The notes under the pieces are model-generated. The model had not been told where the DNA came from. It was given only the letters and a program-made list of their open reading frames with translations, and made no database searches. A stretch of DNA of 9,268 nucleotides from contig CALBMD010000456.1 in the NCBI GenBank assembly GCA_937896265.1, forward strand, positions 1 through 9,268. Reading direction: 5' to 3'. This document shows positions 1 through 6,369 of this stretch, in pieces. The translations under genes and the position numbers were made by a program. The DNA is from an uncultured Pseudomonadota bacterium. GTDB lineage: Bacteria; Bdellovibrionota_B; Oligoflexia; Oligoflexales; Bog-1112. How positions within the stretch are numbered: position 1 is the stretch's first letter; every line of letters begins with the position of its first letter.

Positions 1-1587
1 AAACTCGGCAGTATTCGTTGGATTGAAGAGCGAATAACCAGCAGTATCTTCAATCTGTGCTGTATCAATCACATAAACACCATCAGCATTTTGCGCAACG
101 CACTGGCGGGTGACAAAAGGAGTCACTTGATTCTTTGCCCATGTTGCAGCTGCTGTAAGATTCTCGCTCACACTGAAATCTGGTAAAGACCAAGTTGCTG
201 TCAGAGCATGAGGGTTAGTAACAGTCTTAGTGCACTCCAACCCTGTGCAGCTACCCCCGTCATCAAGGCTGAAGAATGGATGATAAGAACCAGTCGGTGC
301 CAAGGTTGCACTTGTTTTGATTGCTTTACGGATACTCATTGCGTTGCTCATATTAGCTGGTGAACCAAGAGACGCACCGCTAACACCACACCCTTCAAGA
401 CGGTTTGTCTCTGCATTTCTATCAAGGCTAAAAATCATGCCACGAGCAGCTTCTGTATAGTTGCTACCAGGGTTTTGCCAATATTCGAATTTGCCAGTAT
501 TATCGTCAGCATCCAAGTCGAAGGCTACAAAAATCTGAGCTGAAACTGCCTTATTAGAGTCAGTAAAACCCGTGTAGCTACCGTCTGCTTCTGTACCAGC
601 ATTGAAGTCGAGGGTACCATCATCATTGAAGGCTTTGGCTTCCAAAGAATCTGCCATACGAGCGGAGCGAAGTTCTGTTTTTAACCGAGCTTTGCCCGCT
701 GTATCCAGAGCGCGTGTATAAGAAACGCTGATATAGCGTTTGCCAACAACTGGATTCCCTGGATTTGATGGCTCTTCACGAGTAATGGACATCACACCGT
801 GATAAATAGAGTTATCAGTTGCATCAGGAACATGAGCTAGTTTATAAGTTTGCGTCGTATCTTTTTCGTCTTTAGTGATCGTTACTTTTATCGAAACACG
901 GTAAACACCGTCTTCATCTTTCAACATGGTCGCTTCTGATACCTTGATAGTAGGAGCACGATCGTCAACAGCTTTTACAGCTGCTCCTTCTAGATTATCA
1001 GCGAGATCGATACCATCTTTTGTTGCTGCAGCAGCTGCATCAACACCATCTTTTGCAGCCTGACAGATCATAGCTTGCTGTAAACCAAGACCCTGATCGA
1101 TAATTTCTTCGATCGCTTTGACTTGAGCACGCGAGAAAGAAACCAAACAAGCTTCCGAACTGCCACTAATAGTCGACTTACCGTTTTTTGTCCCATTTTC
1201 ATGACCATCTTTGACACCAGAAATCATGTCTTGATCGAATTCATAGCAAGTCTCTTCAATTTTTTTGCTAGGACGAAAAAGCGATGGAGGCAAGCAATGC
1301 TCTGCTGTACCTTCTAAGAAAGGTTTCGCTTCTTCTTCTTTTGCCTTCAAAGATTCTGGCGCTACGTCAGCGTCTTCAGCTGTAATCTTAAGATCAGATT
1401 CATCAGATGTTGGAAATACAGAAATCGACAATGAGCCCGGATAGGCCATCGTCAAATTTTGCGCAACACTTGCGATAGTTTCAGACTCTGTCGCTGTCGC
1501 TTTCGCTGTCGCTGTCGTTTTGCTATCGCTTTTGTTGCAAGAGCAGCTGGCGGCCACGAGCGCTGCCATAGTTAGATGTTTGAGCAT
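1..1587 (-). CDS. Unrecognised large lipoprotein, C-terminus beyond the window
   Basis: The frame is open for 529 codons from the start to the left edge, so the C-terminus lies outside the window. The start is set at the ATG at 1587-1585 because AAAGGA lies 9 nt upstream; an in-frame ATG at 1605 has no visible ribosome site. The N-terminus MLKHLTMAALVAASC is a short signal peptide ending in a lipobox-like AAS-C, so Cys15 is the likely lipidation site (Cys17 is a less likely alternative). An Ala/Thr/Lys linker follows (about 22-34), then an acidic stretch (about 61-88). Residues 176-195 contain KDGVDAA and KDGIDLA spaced 11 residues apart. An Asp-rich segment, DLDADDNTG (357-365), could bind a metal but matches no motif I can name. 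Eight further cysteines (98, 114, 147, 175, 400, 447, 452, 496) suggest disulfides in an extracytoplasmic protein. I do not recognise the family. It is divergent from the 2029 operon and shares its upstream region. Confidence 0.85.
   Translation of the reverse strand, partial: MLKHLTMAALVAASCSCNKSDSKTTATAKATATESETIASVAQNLTMAYPGSLSISVFPTSDESDLKITAEDADVAPESLKAKEEEAKPFLEGTAEHCLPPSLFRPSKKIEETCYEFDQDMISGVKDGHENGTKNGKSTISGSSEACLVSFSRAQVKAIEEIIDQGLGLQQAMICQAAKDGVDAAAAATKDGIDLADNLEGAAVKAVDDRAPTIKVSEATMLKDEDGVYRVSIKVTITKDEKDTTQTYKLAHVPDATDNSIYHGVMSITREEPSNPGNPVVGKRYISVSYTRALDTAGKARLKTELRSARMADSLEAKAFNDDGTLDFNAGTEADGSYTGFTDSNKAVSAQIFVAFDLDADDNTGKFEYWQNPGSNYTEAARGMIFSLDRNAETNRLEGCGVSGASLGSPANMSNAMSIRKAIKTSATLAPTGSYHPFFSLDDGGSCTGLECTKTVTNPHALTATWSLPDFSVSENLTAAATWAKNQVTPFVTRQCVAQNADGVYVIDTAQIEDTAGYSLFNPTNTAEF
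1491..1520 (-). repeat. Hexanucleotide repeat coding an Ala/Thr linker
   Basis: On the + strand TCGCTG is repeated at 1491, 1497 (one mismatch, TCGCTT), 1503 and 1509, followed by a degenerate TCGTTT. It lies just after the lipobox of the minus-strand lipoprotein and encodes alternating Ala and Thr. A six-base period keeps the frame, so copy-number changes would lengthen or shorten the tether between the lipid anchor and the folded domain. Confidence 0.7.
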
Positions 1588-1729
1588 TGCAGAGGATCCT
1601 TTCATGGAATCTAGTTTACTAGCCAACACGAAGATTCATCGATCATACTAAATAGGTTTTGAAATATAGTCGGCTGTTTTGCGGTTAGCTTGAGACAAGA
1701 TCTTTACCTATAGTTTTGATAAAAACAAA

Positions 1730-1757
1730 AGCATAAGTAAAATTTGTTATTTATCAA
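1730..1757 (-). promoter_or_regulatory. Candidate sigma70-type promoter for the minus-strand lipoprotein
   Basis: Read on the minus strand, TTGATA (1757-1752) matches the -35 consensus at 5 of 6 positions and is followed after 16 bases by TATGCT (1735-1730), which matches the -10 consensus at 4 of 6. Transcription would start near 1723 and give a leader of about 135 nt before the 1587 start. In AT-rich DNA such matches arise easily, so this is a candidate only. Confidence 0.3.
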
Positions 1758-1774
1758 ATAGCTGAAAAAATCTC

Positions 1775-1799
1775 GAAATCTGGGAGGTTTTCCGATTTC
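1775..1799 (-). terminator. Terminator-like hairpin, purpose unclear
   Basis: GAAATC (1775-1780) pairs with GATTTC (1794-1799). GG at 1782-1783 can also pair with CC at 1792-1793 if T1781 bulges out. Read on the minus strand, the stem is followed a few bases later by a run of six T (complement of the A run at 1765-1770). It would stop a transcript coming from the 1800-2000 side before it reaches the lipoprotein gene, but no gene is seen there. It could instead be chance. Confidence 0.25.
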
Positions 1800-1898
1800 T
1801 ATCATACAAATTAAGCTGGCTCGTAAAGGAAGTTGCTGCAACTCAATTGGTGTTTGGGTGAAAAATATAACTGTAGGCATCAAAAGTCCATGCTATTT

Positions 1899-1932
1899 CC
1901 TTAATCTTTAAGGCAAATTACCTTATATTTGC
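1899..1932. promoter_or_regulatory. Interlocking inverted repeats, possible operator
   Basis: CCTTAA (1899-1904) and TTAAGG (1908-1913) form a perfect inverted repeat around TCT. The same TAAGG (1909-1913) can pair instead with CCTTA at 1921-1925. GCAAAT (1913-1918) is mirrored by ATTTGC (1927-1932) around an 8-base spacer. The cluster ends against a T run and the likely promoter of the operon that follows, a position suited to a dimeric repressor or activator. No known regulator motif is recognised. Confidence 0.3.
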
Positions 1933-1956
1933 TTTTTATCATTATAAATAGATAAA
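1929..1956 (+). promoter_or_regulatory. Candidate promoter of the OmpA-like/FG-GAP operon
   Basis: TTGCTT (1929-1934) is followed after 16 bases by GATAAA (1951-1956). TATAAA at 1943-1948 is an alternative -10 without a good -35. Both lie 50 to 80 bases before the start codon, and no other stretch here looks better. The -35 candidate overlaps the inverted repeat ending at 1932. Confidence 0.3.
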
Positions 1957-2028
1957 GCTATCGAAAATTTTTTCCGATTGTCCTCATAGATAGAGGAGTT
2001 AAGAGTGTTCTTGGCACCTGGAGTATTT

Positions 2029-3336
2029 ATGCCAAAATTTTTCAAAATTTTGATTTTGTGTTTATTTATGACCTACTATTTAGATGTTATTGAAGCCACA
2101 GAGAAAAGCATGAGTAGGAAAATCCTGTTTCGTTCTGGTGAATATAAAATTTCTCAGAATGCAAAAGAGGAAATTCAAGTTTTTGCTCGCCACGCCAAGT
2201 CCCAGACACAACAGATAGCAATTCATGCCCCAACTAGTGGTTTAGCAGTAAAGTCGTTGCCATATATTTTAACACAGACGCGAGCATTGAAAATATTTCA
2301 GGCTTTAATTAATGAAGGTATTGCAGCAGAGAAAATTCACATAATATCTGTCGCAGGAAATAAAAATTCTTCTAATAATACGATCGATATTGACCTTACA
2401 TCTCGTCATTTATCGCCTGAAAAAAGCCCAACATCAAATATACCTGGTGAAGATGTAAAAGAGCTTGTCATACAATTCCCCACCGGCCTAGCTAGTCCTC
2501 TTAATCTCTCCTCAGAAATAGTGCACAAATTTGTACGTTCAGCAGTAGAGCGAGGCTGCCAAGAAATAACTATCAGTGGATATGCCGATGCCGTTGGACC
2601 AAAAGATTTCAACAATGTCTTAGCTGAGCTTCGTGCTTTGCAAATATATGAAATGATTGCAAGAGAGGAAACTCTTCCATGTTTGCTTAAGACTCAGAGT
2701 TTTGGCGCCATACAGGCAACTAGAGGGCATGAAATTTTAGGAGGAAATCAAGAAGACCGTAAAGCGGTGGTCGTGCGAGTGACACAAGAAAAAGAAAACG
2801 CAGTTGCACAGCAAGAAAAACCTCGGGAATGGGGAAAAGTTGGAATTGATCTTGTTCCTTACGTTGGCATGCTTCAGCCAGGCGGGAAGTTAAGCAATAA
2901 TGCAAAAACCGGCTCGGCTTATGGTTTGGGCATTGGTAAAGCTTTGTGGTCAGAAGCGACCGAAGGCCGTCTCACACTTTTTGTTAGCGGGGTAAGTAAG
3001 ATGCCTGCAAAGCAAACCGATAGAGCAGGGCCTTTATATATTAACTTTTTTGATCTCCGTTTTGACTACGCGTATGGCGCAAGTACTGATTCTTGGCGGC
3101 CTTTTATTGGAGCAGGCGCAGGCTACGCTAATTGGCAAGGCACAATTAAGCAACCAAGCACCAGCTCAGAAAATACCGATAAGAGCGCTGATCCAAGTGC
3201 ATTTGCAACTTTTGGGTTAGAAGCACCAATTAAAAAAGATTTGCTTTTGTCACCTGAGCTAAGCGGTCGCGCTATCTTTGGTGATTTTAATGAGATGCTA
3301 TACAGCACCTCATTGTCTTTGCGATGGAGGATTTAA
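2029..3336 (+). CDS. Outer-membrane protein: tandem OmpA-like domains followed by a C-terminal beta-barrel-like region
   Basis: It probably links the outer membrane to peptidoglycan. From the ATG at 2029 (435 aa) the N-terminus is a typical signal peptide: MPKFFK, a hydrophobic core, and likely cleavage after VIEA near residue 23. A GTG in the same frame at 2005 has a good ribosome site (GAGGAG at 1993-1998) and would add eight residues; the ATG has GGAG five bases upstream and gives the better signal peptide. Residues about 31-123 look like a degenerate OmpA-like domain: the TRA arginine remains but the binding aspartate is absent. Residues about 145-252 are a better one, with GYADAVG (Asp187), LRA (Arg202) and DRKAVVVRV. 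Asp and Arg at such positions bind diaminopimelate in OmpA-family domains. Residues 268-435 show about eight alternating amphipathic strands rich in Gly and aromatics, ending SLRWRI, as in a small barrel. This reverses the classical barrel-then-OmpA order. It is co-transcribed with the next gene. Confidence 0.85.
   Translation: MPKFFKILILCLFMTYYLDVIEATEKSMSRKILFRSGEYKISQNAKEEIQVFARHAKSQTQQIAIHAPTSGLAVKSLPYILTQTRALKIFQALINEGIAAEKIHIISVAGNKNSSNNTIDIDLTSRHLSPEKSPTSNIPGEDVKELVIQFPTGLASPLNLSSEIVHKFVRSAVERGCQEITISGYADAVGPKDFNNVLAELRALQIYEMIAREETLPCLLKTQSFGAIQATRGHEILGGNQEDRKAVVVRVTQEKENAVAQQEKPREWGKVGIDLVPYVGMLQPGGKLSNNAKTGSAYGLGIGKALWSEATEGRLTLFVSGVSKMPAKQTDRAGPLYINFFDLRFDYAYGASTDSWRPFIGAGAGYANWQGTIKQPSTSSENTDKSADPSAFATFGLEAPIKKDLLLSPELSGRAIFGDFNEMLYSTSLSLRWRI
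3326..3330 (+). promoter_or_regulatory. Ribosome binding site of the FG-GAP lipoprotein gene
   Basis: GGAGG lies nine bases before the ATG at 3340, inside the last codons of the upstream gene. The upstream TAA (3334-3336) falls between this site and the start, so translation of the two genes is probably coupled. Confidence 0.75.
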
Positions 3337-3339
3337 GCA

Positions 3340-6300
3340 ATGAAAAAAGAGAATCAACATATCCATGCTTGGAAAGAAAAAGCACTCAAGGCATTTTTAA
3401 AATGCTTTGCCGTCTCACTTCTTGGCATTGTCTCTTGCGGAAAATCTGAAGATTCAGTAAACACATTGTACAAGTTTCCTGATACAAAAGATATTCAAGT
3501 ACAGGTTCAGATTGAGTATAAGCTTGAATCAAAAGGTGGGCCAGCTGTAGCAACTAGAGACCAAGCTTTTTATCTAAATGCGTTTCTCTTTGATGGAAAT
3601 GACACCCAGGTTCAAATTGCTCCTGTTGGCAGCATCCCAGTAACTAACCTACCAGTGACTTTGTCATCAACCAATTTGTCATTTGACGCTGTCTTGCGTA
3701 TTCCAGCCTCTGCACAGGCTGGAGATAGCGGCTATGATTTCTATTTTAAATTGGTTGAAAATAATTCAGCTCTCAGCTTAACTGATGAAACTGAAACAAC
3801 CTCATCAACAGTCGCTAATCTTGAGGCATTAAAAGGCGGTGTACAACCAGGAACGGCTGCAGGCGATAACGTGGTACCTCTTTCTTTGGCGACAACTCTA
3901 GCTTATCAGATTACTAAAGACGCAGGATTTGCAGGTTCCGCCAATCATGTTTCAACCTACGAATCGCTTATTTCAACTGTTGCCGATCGTCTAAAGATTG
4001 TTGAAAACACGATTGATCCGTCTTCAACACCATCCTTGGCTGTTTTCGCTGCCGCAGTTTTGGCTGGCGTTAAACTGCAAATTATGCAAGACCAAAGCTT
4101 GCAATCGTCTCTAAACAGTGTGCTACAACCAGCTTTAGTAATCGCTAAAGGTGAAACTGCTTCCTCTACTCTTGCTAGTGCGTTTACACAGATTTTGAAG
4201 AATTTTTCAACCGAGGTCAAAAACACCCTTGGTTCAAGTAATACTGCTGAATCAAAAATCTTTACCGCAGGAACAATTGACCCCGCTTCTATTCCTGAGC
4301 CAACCAGCTATGTCAGTATTATTTTTGCGCCAGCAGCTGTAGCTTTTACTGATAACGATGCCACTGCCACTATCGGTGGCAACATTGTCATTACACCTCC
4401 CGCGTCAGTGACAGGAGTTGCTTCATATAACATTTATTTTGGCGGTGAAACACTTAGTTCAGGACGTGGAAAACTCTTAGGAAATGTTTTAAAAAATGCA
4501 AATCCCTTGTCATTGACTCTCCCCAATAAAACAGTCCTTCCCTCGCAATATAGTCGATTTTGGGTTTATCCTGTTTCCTCTGAAAAGGAGCTTGATCTTG
4601 CAACTTCAGTTGTTATCGTAAATGTCGGCGGTACTGGCGGTGCGCCAGCAGCTCCAACATCAGTAGCAGCAACAATTGGAAAAAATCAAGTCAGGATAAC
4701 ATGGGAAAGTGTCGAAGGTGCCACCTCATATAATATCTATTGGAGTTTACTTGAAACTGTATCGACCGCAAGCAATCGAATTTTAGGCGTTAGCTCCCCT
4801 TATGTCCATCGCGGCCTTCGAACCGACGTGCAGTACTACTATCTAGTAACAGCGGTAAAGGGAAATTTAGAAAGCCCAACTTCCGCAGTGGCTTCTGCAA
4901 GTCAATCAACTTCAAGTCCGACCCCAAGCCCAAGCTCAAAACCTACGCCTACGCCTACGCCAGCATCAAGGGCACCCTCTGTACCGACATTGACTGGTAC
5001 GGCTGCATCCAGTACTCAAATCAATTTGGCTTGGACAAATATTTCGGGGTCTACCGTTGTAATCGCTTATCAGCAAGGACCAACTGCTCCAGCTAATTGC
5101 GCTCTTGGAGCAAGCATTGCCAACTCATCCCCTTATCAAGTCACAAATTTAAACCCAGGAACAACTTATTCATTTACTATTTGTTTGACAACCTCTAGCG
5201 CCGCTCTTGCTAATGCAACCTCGATAACAACCCTTTCTAACACCCAAACAACACCAAAATCTTCTACCAGCGCCCCTGGTTCAGGCAGTAGCGATATGTT
5301 TGGTTGCGCAGTTGCGATTGCGGGCGATAAAGCTCTAATCGGAAGTGGGGTCATTGATGGTAACTTTGACGGTGAAGCATATGCTTTCAAATTTGCGAGC
5401 GGTGCATGGAGCTTACAACAAACACTCTCACCACCTGATAGCGGAGTAAGTTTTGGAGCCGCCATCGGCATGACCCAAAGCCGTGCTGTTATTGGTTCCT
5501 CAGGCTGGGGAGGTGGTTCTCGCAATGTTGCTTACTATTATGAGTACAACAATTCAAACAATCAATGGGAAATTAAACATACCTTTACTGGCACTGCAGC
5601 AGCTGGTTATGCAGTTGCAATCGATGATTCCTATGTTGTCATCGGTAATCCAGCAGATAGCGGTTCCTCAGGCGCTGATATTTATACAGGCAGTGGAAAT
5701 ACATGGACGCTTGAGCGATCAATTTCAGAAAATCCATATGATCAGCTATTTGGTACCTCGATTGCTCTTACTGACACCCACATCTTTATTGGTTCCCCAA
5801 AGAAATCGATGAATGGTAGTTACGGCAGCGTATTTGTCTATTCAAAAGCCAACTTGGCTACGGCTCCTGCAGAAGTCACTGAAGCGAGCAATGTTTTCTT
5901 CGGTAAATCAATAGCTGCAGAGCAAGACACCTTGGTTGTTGGCGATCCATTTTTCAACAATAGCTGGGATGGAAAAGCTTTTGTTTATACTCTTCAGTCG
6001 GGAACTTGGACTAAAACTCAGACTCTAACACCAAGCACAAGTAGCGCGCATTTTGGAGAAGGTGTTGCGATCAACGGCAAAATGCTTTTTGTTGGTGAGC
6101 CTGATGCCGCCAGCGGCGGGCAAAACGGTGCAGGAATAACCAGAGTTTATCGTTATGCCAATGGTTCTTGGTCACTAAGCGATACTATTGAAGCGACAAG
6201 CCCAGTCGCTGGAAGTGGTCTGGGAGCGAACATGGCGATCAAAGGCAATAGCTTGCTTCTTGGCACCTGGAAAATGATCGACATGGGCCGCACTCCAGGG

Positions 6301-6345
6301 GCAAACGTAAACGCCTTGTTTGTTGATACCAACCAAGTCAACTAA
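3340..6345 (+). CDS. Surface lipoprotein with FN3-like modules and a seven-repeat FG-GAP beta-propeller
   Basis: This 1001-residue protein is probably a lipid-anchored binding or adhesion protein at the cell surface. A signal peptide ends in the lipobox IVS-C, making Cys33 the lipidated residue. Residues about 45-140 look beta-rich and about 180-300 helical; I recognise neither. FN3-like modules follow at about 325-430, 436-523 (VRITWESVEGATSYNIYW is a clear FN3 core) and 547-635, with a Ser/Pro/Thr linker at 524-546. Residues 651-996 hold seven repeats of about 50 residues. Each starts with an FG-S-AI type motif (FGCAVAI 654, FGAAIGM 705, GYAVAID 756, FGTSIAL 804, FGKSIAA 854, FGEGVAI 905, LGANMAI 961), then a VIG-P type strand and a Gly/Asp loop. 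This is the FG-GAP pattern of integrin-type propellers. DGNFDG (673-678) resembles a calcium loop. The gene starts 3 nt after the outer-membrane protein gene, so the products likely act together. The ligand cannot be read from the sequence. Stops TAA and TAG are adjacent. Confidence 0.88.
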   Translation: MKKENQHIHAWKEKALKAFLKCFAVSLLGIVSCGKSEDSVNTLYKFPDTKDIQVQVQIEYKLESKGGPAVATRDQAFYLNAFLFDGNDTQVQIAPVGSIPVTNLPVTLSSTNLSFDAVLRIPASAQAGDSGYDFYFKLVENNSALSLTDETETTSSTVANLEALKGGVQPGTAAGDNVVPLSLATTLAYQITKDAGFAGSANHVSTYESLISTVADRLKIVENTIDPSSTPSLAVFAAAVLAGVKLQIMQDQSLQSSLNSVLQPALVIAKGETASSTLASAFTQILKNFSTEVKNTLGSSNTAESKIFTAGTIDPASIPEPTSYVSIIFAPAAVAFTDNDATATIGGNIVITPPASVTGVASYNIYFGGETLSSGRGKLLGNVLKNANPLSLTLPNKTVLPSQYSRFWVYPVSSEKELDLATSVVIVNVGGTGGAPAAPTSVAATIGKNQVRITWESVEGATSYNIYWSLLETVSTASNRILGVSSPYVHRGLRTDVQYYYLVTAVKGNLESPTSAVASASQSTSSPTPSPSSKPTPTPTPASRAPSVPTLTGTAASSTQINLAWTNISGSTVVIAYQQGPTAPANCALGASIANSSPYQVTNLNPGTTYSFTICLTTSSAALANATSITTLSNTQTTPKSSTSAPGSGSSDMFGCAVAIAGDKALIGSGVIDGNFDGEAYAFKFASGAWSLQQTLSPPDSGVSFGAAIGMTQSRAVIGSSGWGGGSRNVAYYYEYNNSNNQWEIKHTFTGTAAAGYAVAIDDSYVVIGNPADSGSSGADIYTGSGNTWTLERSISENPYDQLFGTSIALTDTHIFIGSPKKSMNGSYGSVFVYSKANLATAPAEVTEASNVFFGKSIAAEQDTLVVGDPFFNNSWDGKAFVYTLQSGTWTKTQTLTPSTSSAHFGEGVAINGKMLFVGEPDAASGGQNGAGITRVYRYANGSWSLSDTIEATSPVAGSGLGANMAIKGNSLLLGTWKMIDMGRTPGANVNALFVDTNQVN
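4942..4961 (+). repeat. CCTACG hexanucleotide repeat in the Pro/Thr linker
   Basis: CCTACG occurs three times in tandem at 4942-4959, followed by CC, and encodes Pro-Thr pairs in the linker between the second and third FN3-like modules. Slippage would change linker length without breaking the frame. Confidence 0.7.
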
Positions 6346-6369
6346 TAGCTGATTCACGTCAGCTATTAG
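6342..6369. terminator. Candidate bidirectional terminator built from two stop codons
   Basis: CTAATAGCTGA (6342-6352) and TCAGCTATTAG (6359-6369) are perfect 11-bp inverted repeats around a 6-base loop. The left arm contains the TAA of the FG-GAP lipoprotein gene plus an adjacent TAG; the right arm contains the TGA of the convergent membrane protein gene. Position and symmetry suit a shared terminator or 3'-end stabiliser. No clean T run follows on either strand, so intrinsic termination may be weak. Confidence 0.5.

Larger units (their letters stand above)
1588..2028. other. Divergent intergenic region, no gene seen
   Basis: About 440 bases separate the two divergent start codons. I find no convincing coding frame here and no tRNA- or rRNA-like sequence. 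It holds candidate promoters for both flanking genes, a 13-base palindrome at 1831-1843 (AGTTGCTGCAACT), an inverted repeat at 1775-1799 and a cluster of interlocking inverted repeats at 1899-1932. The region is clearly more AT-rich than its surroundings. The length is generous for two promoters, so regulator sites or a small RNA are possible but not shown. Confidence 0.6.

Noticed and set aside
1123..1317. 64-codon plus-strand frame inside the left lipoprotein gene
   Set aside because: It lies opposite a 529-codon minus-strand frame with signal peptide, lipobox and ribosome site; the short product has no domain or ribosome site of its own.
1603..1605. Upstream ATG as the start of the left lipoprotein
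   Set aside because: There is no ribosome site before it, whereas the ATG at 1587 has AAAGGA nine bases upstream; the extra six residues add nothing to the signal peptide.
1834..1906. Possible small gene starting TTG after AAAGGAAG in the intergenic region
   Set aside because: It gives only about two dozen codons, the ribosome site is too close to the start, and the product shows no signal or membrane segment.
3391..3405. 15-base palindrome GCATTTTTAAAATGC in the signal-peptide region of the FG-GAP gene
   Set aside because: A single central base means several pairs must open to form a loop. The sequence is AT-rich and explained by Ala-Phe-Leu-Lys-Cys codons, so chance is the simpler reading.
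5166..5525. 119-codon minus-strand frame opposite the FG-GAP gene
   Set aside because: The plus strand here codes a clear FN3/FG-GAP protein. The product is a low-complexity shadow rich in Pro, Ala and Leu.
5483..5812. 109-codon plus-strand frame overlapping the FG-GAP repeats
   Set aside because: It is out of frame with the propeller coding sequence, which is continuous through the region; there is no ribosome site and no recognisable domain.
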